64,000 nucleotides of DNA from Phyllobacterium bourgognense (GCF_003337575.1 NZ_QPJM01000007.1:124001-188000), one strand, 5' to 3'; counted from the first letter of the stretch, positions 34,921 to 45,125 are shown. Numbers and translations are program-made. The notes: generated by a model not told the origin, from the letters alone.

Positions 34921-35748
34921 TTAGTTCAGACCCAGCTTCCCGCGCAGCGTCGACAGGTCTTCGGCGAGCGTATTCACGGCAGCAGCCAACACGGCACGGT
35001 CATCTTCGGTGAGCTTGTCATAGAGCTCATAGCCGTCGGCCGTCTTGTACTTGGCCAACGTCGTATCGACCTTGTCGAAATTGCCCGATACCTTGGTCAC
35101 GAAGGCGCTGTCTTCCTTTTCGACCAGCGGACGCACAAGATCGAAAATCTTGCGCGAGCCATCGAAGTTCGCCTTGAAGTCCCAAAGATCGGTGTGGCTG
35201 TAGCGATCTTCTTCACCGGAAATCTTGGTCGCCGCAACTTCTTCCATAAGCACGGCCGCACCACCGACAACCTTCTCGGGTGGCAGCGTCAAATCTGTAA
35301 TGCGCTTGTTGAGCTCGGTCACGTCGGCCATCAGCTTGTCGGCGAATGGTCCGAGGTCCTTGGTGCTGTTTTCTGAAAAGAGGCCGTATTCGATACGGTG
35401 GAAACCGGTGAACTCCGGATCCTTCTCCGCCTTTTCATGGTCGTCGGCGCGTGAATCGATCGAGCCGTCGAGATCGCTGAACAACTCTGCGATCGGCTCG
35501 ATCGCTTCGTAGCTCATGCGCGTGGAACCGAAGAGCGACTTGGCCTTGTCCACATCGCCCGCCTTGACCGCGTCGGTGAATACTTTGGTATCAGCGACGA
35601 GTTTTTCAGCGTGCTCCGACACGTAGATCTTGTAGTCGGCAATTGGTTGAACGAGATCGAGCGGTGCAACCTCGGCATTTGCCATTCGCGGCAAAGCCGC
35701 GGCTGCAAGTGCCAACAGGCTGGCAGATAGTACAAGTTTGAGTTTCAT
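34921..35748 (-). CDS. efeM: EfeM-type periplasmic M75 (imelysin-like) protein
   Basis: This 275-aa protein has a signal peptide ([21 protein letters not shown]) and a single M75 domain with the metal-ligand motif [15 protein letters not shown] (about residues 112-127). It lacks the cupredoxin domain seen in EfeO, which defines the EfeM type. It is the last gene of efeUOB-efeM, 11 bases after efeB. It likely binds ferrous or ferric iron in the periplasm and supplies the permease. Confidence 0.85.
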   Translation of the reverse strand: MKLKLVLSASLLALAAAALPRMANAEVAPLDLVQPIADYKIYVSEHAEKLVADTKVFTDAVKAGDVDKAKSLFGSTRMSYEAIEPIAELFSDLDGSIDSRADDHEKAEKDPEFTGFHRIEYGLFSENSTKDLGPFADKLMADVTELNKRITDLTLPPEKVVGGAAVLMEEVAATKISGEEDRYSHTDLWDFKANFDGSRKIFDLVRPLVEKEDSAFVTKVSGNFDKVDTTLAKYKTADGYELYDKLTEDDRAVLAAAVNTLAEDLSTLRGKLGLN

Positions 35749-35759
35749 CCTTAGTCCCC

Positions 35760-37067
35760 TTAAGATTTGCGGACCACGTCGTGACCCGCTGCTTCCAATA
35801 ATGTCCGGCCGACAAAATCGCTTTCGTCCTGCGGTCCGGGTGGCGTGAAGAAAAAGCCGCCGCCAATCGGCTTGATGTATTCCTCGAGCGGCTCGCCATC
35901 GAGCTGGCGCTGCACCGTGATGAAGCCCTTCTCCAGATCCGCCTGATAGCAGATGAACAGGAGCCCCTGTTCGAGCTGGCCGGATTTGCTCACCCCGTTC
36001 GAATAGTTGAAGGGGCGGCGAAGAATGAGGTTTGCTTCGGAGGCCTGCGTGCGAAAATTGGCAAGCCTTATATGCGCGTCGAGCGGCGTTATCGTCCCTT
36101 CCGGATCCTTGGAATAGTCAGGCACATCGTGCTCGGTACTTCCGCCGCCATGCGGTGCGCCCGTCGCCTTCTTGCGGCCGATGATGCGCTCCTGCTCGCC
36201 GAGCGGCGTGCGGTCCCAGCGTTCGACGAAATTACGGATGATGCGCACCGCCTGATAGGATCCGCCGCGCGTCCATGCGGGCTCCGCGCCGTTTTCCGGT
36301 ACCCAGACGATTTTGTCCATCAGCGCAGCATTGTTGGCATCGGGATTGGCCGAACCGTCCCGGAAGCCGAGGAAATTGCGCGCGCTTTCATGAGTTCCGT
36401 CCGGTTTCGGCGGCAGGACAGGCACCGAGCCTTCCTGTTTCCAGCGAAGCACCATCAGATCGGGCAGGTTTTTCAGGACGTCGCGCAGGGCGTGGATGTT
36501 CGTGTCCGGCGTGTTAGAGCTGATCTGCAACGCCAGGTCGCCGTGGCACAAATCGGCATCCAGCGCATCATTGCGGAAGGCCTTCATGCGCGAAAGACGC
36601 GCAGGTTTGTGCGGCGCCAGCCAATAGCGGTCATCGAAGAACGAAGAACCGAGCGAAACAGTAATCGTCAGATTGTCAGGCGGAATCACCGGCCCCAGCA
36701 GTCCTGAATCTGCCGGTGGCAGCTTGTCGTCCAGTTCTGGCGGCGTGCCGCCTTGCATCAGGAAGGCGATGCGGCTCGACAGCGTCCGGAACAGCCGCTC
36801 CACGTCTGCAGGCGTTTTCGCCAGTACGTGAAACGAGGCGATCATGCCCGCCGCCGGGCGCGGTGTGACGATGCCCGCCTGATGCAGACCGTAGAATGAC
36901 TGACGCTCCTGCGTCTTGTCGCTGACGGGCGCATCGGTGACCTGTCCGCCCTGCTTTTCCGCCGCCCGTGCCGTGGTCAGTCCGGTGGTCAGGGCGCTGC
37001 CTGCAGCACCGACACCGAAAAGCACGTTGCGCCGTGTTGTCACCAGTTTGTTGTCGTTGGTTGTCAT
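35760..37067 (-). CDS. efeB: Tat-exported heme peroxidase EfeB (DyP family)
   Basis: This 435-aa protein has a Tat signal ([18 protein letters not shown]). DyP motifs are present: [13 protein letters not shown] (the GxxDG distal Asp and Arg) and [12 protein letters not shown] with the proximal heme histidine. EfeB oxidises ferrous iron or acts on porphyrins in the periplasm as part of the EfeUOB low-pH ferrous iron uptake system. It lies five bases after efeO. Confidence 0.93.
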   Translation of the reverse strand: MTTNDNKLVTTRRNVLFGVGAAGSALTTGLTTARAAEKQGGQVTDAPVSDKTQERQSFYGLHQAGIVTPRPAAGMIASFHVLAKTPADVERLFRTLSSRIAFLMQGGTPPELDDKLPPADSGLLGPVIPPDNLTITVSLGSSFFDDRYWLAPHKPARLSRMKAFRNDALDADLCHGDLALQISSNTPDTNIHALRDVLKNLPDLMVLRWKQEGSVPVLPPKPDGTHESARNFLGFRDGSANPDANNAALMDKIVWVPENGAEPAWTRGGSYQAVRIIRNFVERWDRTPLGEQERIIGRKKATGAPHGGGSTEHDVPDYSKDPEGTITPLDAHIRLANFRTQASEANLILRRPFNYSNGVSKSGQLEQGLLFICYQADLEKGFITVQRQLDGEPLEEYIKPIGGGFFFTPPGPQDESDFVGRTLLEAAGHDVVRKS

Positions 37068-37072
37068 CGCCG

Positions 37073-38263
37073 TTACTCCAGTCCTACGGCCGCATTGAGC
37101 TTGCCGATCGCCTCGGCCAGCCCTTGCATCTTCTGCGCCAGTGCCTTGCGGCTATCCGCGTTCACCTTGTCGTAGGCTGGATAACCGTCCGGACCCTTGA
37201 GCGCAGTCAACGCGCCGTTGGTCTCTGTCAGGCGGCTGTCGATATCGGCCACCACCTGTGGCGCGGCCTGCACCGCAACGGGCTTCAAGAGCGCCATCAT
37301 TCGTGAAACCCCGGCAATATTGGCCTCGAAGTCCGCAAGATCGGTCTGCGCGTAGTGATCTTCACCCGCGGCGATCTTCGTATCGGCAATCTGCCCGACA
37401 AGCCGCCCCGCGCCCTTGGCGATCTGCTCGGGCGGAATGCGCAGGCCGCGTATCCGGTCCTTCAGCGCCGTCACGTCGGCCAGTAGCTTCGCCGAGACTG
37501 GCGCCAGCCCGTCAAGGCTGTTCTTGGCGTAGAGACCGTATTCCACGCGATGGAAGCCGGTGAACCCCGGATCCTCCTCGCGCTTTTCGAGATAATCCGC
37601 CACCGGATCGATTGCATTGTGGAGATCGGCAAAGAGGTCAGCCATCGGTTCGATCTGCTTGTAGGGAGCACGCGCCTTCTGGTAGGATTCCCGCGCCTTC
37701 TCGAGATCGCCGGCCTTGACTGCGTCGTCGAGAGCCTTCGTCGCCTTCACCAGCGAATTCGCCTGCATCACCATGAACACCTGGAATTCGGCCAGCGGAC
37801 CGATAAACGATACCAGCGCCGGCCGCGCAGCCTCGGCTTCGGACTCGGCAGATGGCGTGACGTGCAAGGTTCCACGCGGATTGTTGAGCAGGCCGCAGGT
37901 GATCTCGTAGGTTCCGGCCTTGAGTTTTGCCTGCATCGTCTGGGTAAAGCCCGGCACGATATTCTCGCGCTCTTCCAGAACCATCACGCCGTCGAGGATT
38001 TCCCACTCAAGCGCGCGGTTGGATTTGTTGACGATGGTGAAGGTCGAACGCCCGGCCGGAACCGTAATCTCGTTGGGATCGCATGCGCTGTCGTTGATCG
38101 TGACAGTGATTGCCTCGCCTGAACCCGCCGATTTCAAACCTTTCGATGCATAGTAGAAGGCCACGCCGCCTGCAACGACGAGAAGGGCGGCCCCGGCAAC
38201 CGCCAGCTTCATCAGCTTTTGCGATGAAGGGCGGGGAGAACTGGAGCCGGCGGTTTGCGTCAT
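37073..38263 (-). CDS. efeO: Iron-uptake periplasmic protein EfeO (cupredoxin plus M75)
   Basis: This 396-aa protein has an N-terminal membrane anchor (LMKLAVAGAALLVVAGGVAF), then a cupredoxin-like domain (residues about 45-135: ITVTINDSACDPNEITVPAG and YEITCGLLNNPRGTLHV). An M75 domain follows with FTGFHRVEYGLYAKN. It hands iron to EfeU. Its M75 half is clearly homologous to efeM two genes downstream, which suggests duplication with loss of the cupredoxin part. Confidence 0.93.
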   Translation of the reverse strand: MTQTAGSSSPRPSSQKLMKLAVAGAALLVVAGGVAFYYASKGLKSAGSGEAITVTINDSACDPNEITVPAGRSTFTIVNKSNRALEWEILDGVMVLEERENIVPGFTQTMQAKLKAGTYEITCGLLNNPRGTLHVTPSAESEAEAARPALVSFIGPLAEFQVFMVMQANSLVKATKALDDAVKAGDLEKARESYQKARAPYKQIEPMADLFADLHNAIDPVADYLEKREEDPGFTGFHRVEYGLYAKNSLDGLAPVSAKLLADVTALKDRIRGLRIPPEQIAKGAGRLVGQIADTKIAAGEDHYAQTDLADFEANIAGVSRMMALLKPVAVQAAPQVVADIDSRLTETNGALTALKGPDGYPAYDKVNADSRKALAQKMQGLAEAIGKLNAAVGLE

Positions 38264-38292
38264 ATAAACTTCTTTCGGTCAATAGGTGGCGA

Positions 38293-39126
38293 TCAATGGG
38301 AAGGTTGGGCGGCAGTTGTGCGACTGCCCGCTGGTCGCAGGAACATGAAGATGCTGATGGATAGGAAGGCGACGTAGACGATGATTTCGCCCAGCGTCGG
38401 CATATCCTGATAGCCGAACATTCCGGAGAGCAACGTACCCAATGGGCTGCTCACCGGCAGGATGCCGCTCAGGTCGATGACAATCGTCTGGAGACTGTTC
38501 CAGACACCCGCCTCGTGGAAATGCCGCAATGTGCCCGCCAATATCCCGGCAGCGACCACCAATATGAAAAGACCCGTCCAGAAGAAGAACCGGCGCAGAT
38601 TGAGGCGGATACCGCCCATATAGATGCCATAGCCAACCACGATCGACACCAGAATGCCGAGAAGCGCGCCAAGCGGCGCATCGCTGTTGGTGCTCTGCTG
38701 GAAAATGGCGAGCAGGAAGAATACCGATTCGAGCCCTTCACGGGCCACAGCGAAGAACACCATGGCGATCAGCGCGGGGGCCTGTCCTGTCGAATGCGAA
38801 AAAGCCGAGTCGATCGAATGATGCAGTTCCGATTTGATCGAGCGCGCCGCCTTGCGCATCCAGAAAACCATCGACGACAAAACGATGACGGCAACCAGCC
38901 CGACAATGGCCTCGAAGAATTCCTGCGCCTTCTGGGGGAACTCGGCACTGACCATCTGCAGCCCGGCTCCGACGAAGAGCGACAGCGCTATGGCAAGCAG
39001 AATCCCGACCCAAACCGCCGGCATCCATTCACCTCGACCAGTCTGCTTCAGATAGCTCGCGACAATGCCCACGATCAGAGCCGCCTCGATGCCCTCACGC
39101 AGCATTATCAGGAATGGAACGAGCAT
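38293..39126 (-). CDS. efeU: Ferrous iron permease EfeU (FTR1 family)
   Basis: This 277-aa inner-membrane permease has about seven helices. The two iron-binding REGxE motifs are intact: REGIE at residues 10-14 and REGLE at 129-133. The length is normal and there is no frameshift, unlike the disrupted efeU of E. coli K-12. It is the first gene of the efe operon. A GAGGG ribosome site precedes the ATG, and an Irr-type palindrome lies about 100 bases upstream. Confidence 0.95.
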   Translation of the reverse strand: MLVPFLIMLREGIEAALIVGIVASYLKQTGRGEWMPAVWVGILLAIALSLFVGAGLQMVSAEFPQKAQEFFEAIVGLVAVIVLSSMVFWMRKAARSIKSELHHSIDSAFSHSTGQAPALIAMVFFAVAREGLESVFFLLAIFQQSTNSDAPLGALLGILVSIVVGYGIYMGGIRLNLRRFFFWTGLFILVVAAGILAGTLRHFHEAGVWNSLQTIVIDLSGILPVSSPLGTLLSGMFGYQDMPTLGEIIVYVAFLSISIFMFLRPAGSRTTAAQPSH

Positions 39127-39224
39127 AGATCAGACCCTCGGCCAACCATTGACGTCTCTTTGAGACGCGCCTTGGGGCCGCGGGAGTCATAGACTGTCGC
39201 GAAAAACGAAGCAATAACAATATA

Positions 39225-39239
39225 TTAGAAGAATTCTAA
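39225..39239. promoter_or_regulatory. Irr/ICE-like iron-control site upstream of efeU
   Basis: TTAGAAGAATTCTAA has arms TTAGAA and TTCTAA around a GAA centre, matching the iron control element bound by Irr in Rhizobiales. It lies 99-113 bases before the efeU ATG. Irr is a heme-responsive regulator that works under iron limitation. Confidence 0.7.
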
Positions 39240-39372
39240 GGAATAACCGGAGGAAATTTGTCAATTATTCCAATATGTTGATTGTTTCAATCCACAATCG
39301 AATGCAACCTGATGTGGAGAAGCACCCCTGCACCGCCACATTCTTTCCACAATTCCTCCAGTGGAGGCGAAA

Positions 39373-40089
39373 TCAACGCGGAACGCTCGCCACGCCGAGC
39401 AATTGATCGACCGTGTCTCGATCGCCCGCCAGTTGGTCCGATGAACCATCCCATACGATGCGGCCGCGTTCGAGAATGATCACCCGTTCGGCAAAATCGA
39501 GAGCGCTCTGGATGCGCTGTTCGACGAGCAGGATGGTCATCTCGCCGCTCGAGGCGAGTTGCGAAAACGCCGCCATCAGTTCCTCGCATATGACGGGCGC
39601 CAGCCCCTCCAGGGGCTCGTCGAGCAGCAGCACAGTCGGCTTGCCGAGAATGGTGCGGGCGGTCGAGAGCATCTGCTGTTCGCCCCCGGAAAGCTTTGCC
39701 CCGGAATTCGCCCGCCGCTCGTAGAGTCGCGGGAACATGTCGTAGGCCTCCTGCAACGCACTACGCGGCCGTCCCTTCAACCCGACGAAAAGATTCTCTT
39801 CGACAGTCAGCGATGGAAAGATACTGCGTGATTGCGGTACGAAGCCAAGCCCGCTCCAGGCCCGGGCAGAGCTTTCCATATGGGTAAGGTCCGCATCGCC
39901 GAGTTTGATCGTGCCGTCATAGCGCCGTGTCTGCCCCGCCAGCGTTGCAAACAATGTCGTCTTGCCGACGCCGTTTCGTCCAAGCACCGCGATGCGCGCA
40001 CCAGCCTCGGCGGTGAAGGAAATATCTTCGAGGACCCGCGTTGGGCCATAACCGGCGCTCAGACCTTTGACTTCAAGCCGCGCTGCCAT
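39373..40089 (-). CDS. livF: Branched-chain-type ABC transporter ATPase (LivF-like)
   Basis: This 238-aa cytosolic ATPase has Walker A VLGRNGVGKTT, signature KLSGGEQQMLSTARTI and Walker B LLLDEPLEGL. I chose the ATG at 40089, since GGAGGG is seven bases away; the upstream frame is livG. It overlaps the end of livG by 17 bases. It is the last gene of the transporter set linked to the pca genes, so its substrate is more likely an aromatic acid than an amino acid. Confidence 0.9.
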   Translation of the reverse strand: MAARLEVKGLSAGYGPTRVLEDISFTAEAGARIAVLGRNGVGKTTLFATLAGQTRRYDGTIKLGDADLTHMESSARAWSGLGFVPQSRSIFPSLTVEENLFVGLKGRPRSALQEAYDMFPRLYERRANSGAKLSGGEQQMLSTARTILGKPTVLLLDEPLEGLAPVICEELMAAFSQLASSGEMTILLVEQRIQSALDFAERVIILERGRIVWDGSSDQLAGDRDTVDQLLGVASVPR

Positions 40090-40834
40090 TGGCATACCCT
40101 CCGAGATAGGCCTCGCGTACCCGCGCGTCATTCGTCGCATCGCCTGGAAGACCGTCGAAGATGATTTCACCGGCCGCCAGCACGATCACCCTCTTGGCAA
40201 ACCGAAAAACCAGATCCATGTCATGCTCGATCATCAGCACCGCGAGATCGGCCGGCAGTTGCGCCAATGCATTCTCGATCAGGAACGTATCGCTGTGCGG
40301 CACGCCCGCGGCCGGTTCGTCGAGCAACAGCACCTTCGGTCGAAGCGCCAGCGCCAGCGCAATTTCCAGAAGGCGCTGTTGCCCATAGGCGATCTCGCTG
40401 ACCGGAACCCGCCCGAGTGCCGTCAGATTGAGCGTCTCCAGAGTTTCATAGGTTTCACGCATCACGTCCGGCATGGCCTGAAAGGAACCCGCCATTCGGC
40501 CGGACTTTCCTTGCCGCTGCAGGATCGCCAGCGCGACATGCTCTTCGGGGGTCATCTCCGCAAAAAGCCGTGTCACCTGAAACGAGCGAACCAACCCGGC
40601 GCGCACGCGCCTCATCGGATTGAATCGCGAAATGTCTTCGCCGCCCATCAGGACCTGTCCGGAGTCCGGACGCAAATGGCCGGTTACCAGATTGACGAAG
40701 GTGGTTTTCCCGGCGCCGTTCGGGCCGATCAGCGCCACGCGGTCACCCTTGCCCAGCGACAGCGAGACATCGCGCGTAACGTTCAACCCGCCAAAGGCCT
40801 TCTGGAGATGATCTACCTCGAAGAGTGGACTCAT
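40073..40834 (-). CDS. livG: Branched-chain-type ABC transporter ATPase (LivG-like)
   Basis: This 253-aa ATPase shows LFEVDHLQKAFGGL, Walker A LIGPNGAGKTTFVNLVTG, the LivG-specific GLVRSFQVTRLFAEMTPEEH stretch and Walker B KVLLLDEPAAGV. Its start overlaps the livM stop (ATGA). Confidence 0.92.
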   Translation of the reverse strand: MSPLFEVDHLQKAFGGLNVTRDVSLSLGKGDRVALIGPNGAGKTTFVNLVTGHLRPDSGQVLMGGEDISRFNPMRRVRAGLVRSFQVTRLFAEMTPEEHVALAILQRQGKSGRMAGSFQAMPDVMRETYETLETLNLTALGRVPVSEIAYGQQRLLEIALALALRPKVLLLDEPAAGVPHSDTFLIENALAQLPADLAVLMIEHDMDLVFRFAKRVIVLAAGEIIFDGLPGDATNDARVREAYLGGYANGSAA

Positions 40835-41829
40835 TTGCCGCCCCGCCTGTATCGCTCAAGGAGGGTCGCGGCCGTCCCATAAAGCCCCTTGGGCGCAAAC
40901 AACACCACGGCAATCAGCAGTGCGCCGACGATCGTCAGCCAATGGAACGGGTTGGCGGCAGAGACCAGATCTTCGATCCAGACAAAAGCTATCGTGCCGA
41001 TCAGTGCTCCGTAAAGCGAGCCCACGCCACCGAGAACCAGCATGACGAGCGCTTCGGCGGAATTGGTGAAGCTCAGGCTGTCGAGGCCGACGACCTGTGT
41101 CGATACCGCATTGAAGGCGCCGCCGACACCCGCGACCAACCCCGAGATCACATACATCTTGATCAGGGTGAGCTTGACCGAGGCGCCCATTGCACTGACC
41201 CGAACAGGATCCTGCCGGATACCCCGACAAAGCATGCCGAAGGGTGACCGGACCAGAATGCGCAGGAGTATGAATACAAGGAGGAGCAGGACGATACCAA
41301 AGACGTAGGCGGTGCGGCCCCAGAGATCGAACTCGAAGACTCCGAGGACGGGATCGGGCGAGATGCCGGAGAGGCCATCGCTGCCCCCGGTGTATTCCGA
41401 TGCCTTGTTGGCCGCCTCGTGGAACAAATGGATGATGGCGATGGACAGCACAAGCTGGGCGAGGCCGTGTCCGCGCAGGATGACGATGCCCGAAATCAGC
41501 CCCGCCAAAGCCCCGCCAACTGCGCCGATGGCGATCATGGTGATCGGTTCGGTGATCCCGAAATGTGCCGCCGCGATTCCGGCCGCATAGGCGCCGCTGC
41601 CGAAGAGTGCGGCATGACCGAGCGTCGCAACACCGCAATATCCGGTCACCAGATCGAGCGACAGGACCAGCAGCATGATCGCGATCATGCGCGTCAGCAG
41701 CGCCAGATTGTTGGGAAACAGGAAGTATCCGGCTATGGCCGCAACCAATATGACGGCGATGCCAATGAGGTCGCGCTGCCAGCCCCTGTTTTGGGCAGGC
41801 ATTGCAGTAACAGATGCCTCTGCGCTCAT
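40831..41829 (-). CDS. livM: Branched-chain-type ABC transporter permease (LivM-like)
   Basis: This 332-aa permease has 8-9 membrane helices. The typical LivM core is present: SLDLVTGYCGVATLGHAALF (residues about 56-75), GLAQLVLSIAIIHLFHEAAN and VLGGVGSLYGALIGTIAFVW. It is coupled by ATGA overlaps to livH before it and livG after it. Confidence 0.92.
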   Translation of the reverse strand: MSAEASVTAMPAQNRGWQRDLIGIAVILVAAIAGYFLFPNNLALLTRMIAIMLLVLSLDLVTGYCGVATLGHAALFGSGAYAAGIAAAHFGITEPITMIAIGAVGGALAGLISGIVILRGHGLAQLVLSIAIIHLFHEAANKASEYTGGSDGLSGISPDPVLGVFEFDLWGRTAYVFGIVLLLLVFILLRILVRSPFGMLCRGIRQDPVRVSAMGASVKLTLIKMYVISGLVAGVGGAFNAVSTQVVGLDSLSFTNSAEALVMLVLGGVGSLYGALIGTIAFVWIEDLVSAANPFHWLTIVGALLIAVVLFAPKGLYGTAATLLERYRRGGK

Positions 41830-42689
41830 TTGGCTCTTCCCATCAGACCGCGTGGAAACACCCAGACGATGGCGATCACCGCGAGATAGAAAAAGAACTC
41901 ACCATATTCCGGCACGAGATAGCGTCCCGTCGTATCGACGGCCCCGAGCAGCAGGCAGGCGATCAGCGCGCCGGAAATGGAACCCGCACCGCCGACCGAA
42001 ACGACGACAAGAAACGTCACCATGTAGCGCAGGGCATAATAGGGTTCGACCGGCAGCAGTTCCGCACCGATCACCCCGCCAAAGGCTGCAAGACCAACGG
42101 CAAGCGCGAAACTTGCCGCATAGACGATTTTGGTGCGAACGCCGAGCGCCGCCGCCATCGCCGTATTGTCCACCGAGGCGCGCAGTTTGACACCGAAGGA
42201 CGTGCGCTCGATCAGATACCAAAGCCCCAACGCAACAACCACACCGCAGCCGATGGCAAAGAGCTTGTGAGCCGCGATGGTACGGAAACCGATATCGACG
42301 GGACCTTGCAGTCCGGCGGGGAGGGGGATCGTCTTCAGCGTCGGACCGAACACGTAATTGGCAAGGCCGATAATGCAAAAGGTGATGCCGATGGTCATCA
42401 GCACCTGCGTCAGCTCCGGTGCGCCATAAATCCGCCGGTAGAGAAAACGTTCCAGCGGAACGGCAATGATGATCGTGCCAAGCACGGCAATCACGATCGC
42501 CAGGCCATAGCCAAGCCCGAGATCGCGCGCCGCATAGGAAGCGATATAGCCGCCGATCATGGCGAATGCGCCGTGGGCGAGGTTGATCACCCGCATCAGG
42601 CCCATCGTCACCGACAGGCCAATCGAGATGACGAACAGGATCATCCCGTAGGCCAGGGCATCGACGCCAATGCTGAAGAACGTCTGCAT
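41826..42689 (-). CDS. livH: Branched-chain-type ABC transporter permease (LivH-like)
   Basis: This 287-aa permease has LSVTMGLMRVINLAHGAFAM (residues about 25-44) and the late VVSVGGAGSISGALIACLLLG loop that docks the ATPases. It lies 21 bases after the binding-protein gene and overlaps livM (ATGA). Confidence 0.92.
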   Translation of the reverse strand: MQTFFSIGVDALAYGMILFVISIGLSVTMGLMRVINLAHGAFAMIGGYIASYAARDLGLGYGLAIVIAVLGTIIIAVPLERFLYRRIYGAPELTQVLMTIGITFCIIGLANYVFGPTLKTIPLPAGLQGPVDIGFRTIAAHKLFAIGCGVVVALGLWYLIERTSFGVKLRASVDNTAMAAALGVRTKIVYAASFALAVGLAAFGGVIGAELLPVEPYYALRYMVTFLVVVSVGGAGSISGALIACLLLGAVDTTGRYLVPEYGEFFFYLAVIAIVWVFPRGLMGRAK

Positions 42690-42710
42690 CAGATCATTCC
42701 GGTTTTGGGA

Positions 42711-43883
42711 CTACTTTGCAGCAGCCAATCCCGGATCCGGCTGCTTCTCAAACGTCTTGATTTCCTTGTTGAAGTAGACGCCGTCAGCACCCTTCGAAAC
42801 TTCACGCAGATAAATGTTCTGGGTTATGTGGCGCGTGTCGGGATCGATGGAGACCGGACCGCGCGGGCTTTCCCAGGTGAGGCCTTTGACCGCATCGACT
42901 GCCTTCTGCGCATCCTGCTTGCCGCCGGTCGCTTCGATCATCTTGCTGATGACATACATGCCATCATAGGCGCTGACGGCCGGGAACGATAACTCGGCCG
43001 GGTTGCCGATCGCCTTCTGGGCGGCGGCGACAAATGCCTTGTTTTCGGGTGAATTGTGCGCCAGCGAATAATGGAACGTCGTCAGGATGCCGAGGCCCGC
43101 ATCGCCAATCGCCGGCAGATCCGACTCCTGTGTCAGGTCGCCCGGCGCGAGAAACTGGATGCCCGCCTGCTTCAGGCCGTTCTCGTTATAGGCCTTGACG
43201 AACCCGAGCGTGGTTGGACCCGACGGCAGGAAGGCAAAAACCGCCTGTGCCCCGGAGTTGCGCACCCGCTGCATCACCGGGCTGAAATCATTGGTCGACA
43301 GCGGCATGCGGATCGATTCGACAACCTTGCCGCCTTCTTTCTCGAAGGTCGTCTTGAACGCGTTCTCCGCATCGACACCCGGGCCGTAATCGCTGACGAC
43401 TGTAATTGCCTTCTCCACACCGCGTTCGCGCGCGATCTTCGCCATCGGCGCAGAGGTCTGCCATGTGGTGAATGAAGTGCGGACAACCAGCGGGCTCTTG
43501 GTGACGATGGCCGACGTCGCCGCGTTCATGATGACCATCGGCACATTCGCCTGCTTGAGCAGCGGCGTGACCGCCATGGCGTCCGGGGTGAAATAAAAGC
43601 CGGCGAGATATTGCACGCCTTCCTTGACCACCAGTTCCTGCGCCAACGCTTTGGACTGGGCCGGGTCGGCTTGCGGCACATCCCGGTAGAGGATTTCAAT
43701 CGTGTTCTCGCCGATCTTGTCACCATGGGTTGCAATGTAGGCGTCGATGCCCGCCTTGAAATTTTTGCCCTGAATTGCGAATGGTCCCGAGAAGGGACCG
43801 ACAACGCCGATCTTGATGACTTCGGCATAGGCACCTGCACTCATCAGAATTGATGCGGCGACGGCCAGAATGAGCTTTTTCAT
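42711..43883 (-). CDS. livK: Periplasmic substrate-binding protein of the LivK/aromatic-acid family
   Basis: This 390-aa protein starts at MKKLILAVAASILMSAGAYA, a signal peptide; the longer frame upstream is leader DNA. The mature region has IGVVGPFSGPFAIQGKNFKAG, FYFTPDAMAVTPLLKQANVP and VVSDYGPGVDAENAFKTTFE, the type I periplasmic-binding fold used for amino acids and for aromatic acids. It follows pcaB by 183 bases on the same strand. S. meliloti has a PcaQ-controlled transporter of this type for protocatechuate, so protocatechuate or a related acid is the likely ligand. Confidence 0.88.
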   Translation of the reverse strand: MKKLILAVAASILMSAGAYAEVIKIGVVGPFSGPFAIQGKNFKAGIDAYIATHGDKIGENTIEILYRDVPQADPAQSKALAQELVVKEGVQYLAGFYFTPDAMAVTPLLKQANVPMVIMNAATSAIVTKSPLVVRTSFTTWQTSAPMAKIARERGVEKAITVVSDYGPGVDAENAFKTTFEKEGGKVVESIRMPLSTNDFSPVMQRVRNSGAQAVFAFLPSGPTTLGFVKAYNENGLKQAGIQFLAPGDLTQESDLPAIGDAGLGILTTFHYSLAHNSPENKAFVAAAQKAIGNPAELSFPAVSAYDGMYVISKMIEATGGKQDAQKAVDAVKGLTWESPRGPVSIDPDTRHITQNIYLREVSKGADGVYFNKEIKTFEKQPDPGLAAAK

Positions 43884-44066
43884 GGTTCCTCCCTCAATCG
43901 AAAACTGCTTTTTCAGAACATTGCACACGCCCCGCGGTTTCCGAAGCAGGAATGAAACGAAAAGATGCAATTCTCACACAAGACCGAGCGATTCCTATGT
44001 AAGAAATGTCGATTCTGGCGCAAGATTTTCCACTCTCAATTGCATTTTAGTTGCGTGTGGTTGAAA

Positions 44067-45122
44067 TCACGCCTTGCCAAGGCTCTCAATCGAACCAAGC
44101 AACTTGCTGGCCGAGCGCAGCGCGGTCGTTGTCGTTGCAACCATGGAGGGCAATATCATCCACTCCAAAGTCCATGCGGCACCCGAACGTTCCTGCTCGT
44201 GGATCAAGGCGTGGTGCATGCCGGAAACCTGCGTGGCATTGTAGCGGGCGAGCGCAACCAGAAGTTCAGCAAGGACCGGATTTCGCTTGTGCGGCATCGC
44301 CGACGACTTGCCGCCCCCGCTCAATTTGAGCTCGGTCGAGCCTTGAGCCAGTAGTGCAATATCCTGGCCAATTTTGCCAAGCGAACCGGAAATCAGCGAT
44401 AAAAAGTCAGCAAACTCAACGAGAATGTCGCGCTGACTGTGCCATTGCGGCGTATCGTGAAGGCCAAGCACCGCCGCCATTCGATTGCGAACCGCTGGTC
44501 CTTTATCCCCCAGTTTCTCCAGCGTTCCTGCCGCGCCGCCGAACTGGATCACCGGGAAATCGAGCTTCAATATGTCCAAGCGCTTGCGATGACGCAGCAG
44601 CGGCGCACGCCAGGATTCGATACGGTCCCTGACTGTTATCGCAATGGCAGCCTGCATACGGGTATACCCCATCAAGCCATTGTTCCCAAACGTCTTTTCA
44701 AGTTGATCCAGATCGGCGATGATATCGGACAATCCGGTTTCGAGGCGTGTCATTACCGGCTTCAGCCGGATCATCAGGCCCGTGTCGATGACGTCCTGGC
44801 TGGTCGCCCCGAGATGCAGGGACGCGCGGTGCTCTAACGGAATAGTCTCGCGTAATTGCCGGATAAGTTCCGGGATGACGACACCGTCCAATGCGACCGC
44901 CGATTTGAGCGCGGCTATATCGGGCGAGAAAGCCCGGCACGCCTTTTCGATCGCCTCGGCGGCCGCGTTTTCTATAATATTTTCAGCAGCTTGCGCCTTG
45001 GCGAGAGCGATTTCGAACTGAAGCATTGCCGCAATATCGCTCTCCGCCGAGAACCATTGCGCTGCCTCTTCGTCGCCGATCAAACCGGACAGAAATGGAT
45101 GATCGAAAGGAGAAATACTCAT
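44067..45122 (-). CDS. pcaB: 3-carboxy-cis,cis-muconate cycloisomerase
   Basis: This 351-aa enzyme of the fumarase/aspartase superfamily turns 3-carboxymuconate into 4-carboxymuconolactone. Signature regions are SLHLGATSQDVIDTGLM (about residue 101) and GGGKSSAMPHKRNPVLAE (about 270). It is somewhat shorter than the 450-aa type of Pseudomonas, as in rhizobia. It lies three bases after pcaG and is the last gene of pcaDCHGB. Confidence 0.93.
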   Translation of the reverse strand: MSISPFDHPFLSGLIGDEEAAQWFSAESDIAAMLQFEIALAKAQAAENIIENAAAEAIEKACRAFSPDIAALKSAVALDGVVIPELIRQLRETIPLEHRASLHLGATSQDVIDTGLMIRLKPVMTRLETGLSDIIADLDQLEKTFGNNGLMGYTRMQAAIAITVRDRIESWRAPLLRHRKRLDILKLDFPVIQFGGAAGTLEKLGDKGPAVRNRMAAVLGLHDTPQWHSQRDILVEFADFLSLISGSLGKIGQDIALLAQGSTELKLSGGGKSSAMPHKRNPVLAELLVALARYNATQVSGMHHALIHEQERSGAAWTLEWMILPSMVATTTTALRSASKLLGSIESLGKA

Positions 45123-45125
45123 GGC

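Noticed and set aside
34804-35376. 190-aa plus-strand frame opposite efeM
   Set aside because: It begins in the dispersed repeat and continues as antisense of efeM.
41814-42992. 392-aa plus-strand frame opposite livH/livK
   Set aside because: It is a shadow of the transporter genes with the same low-complexity composition.
43884-44066. PcaQ box upstream of livK
   Set aside because: No sequence close to ATAACC-N4-GGTTAA could be found.
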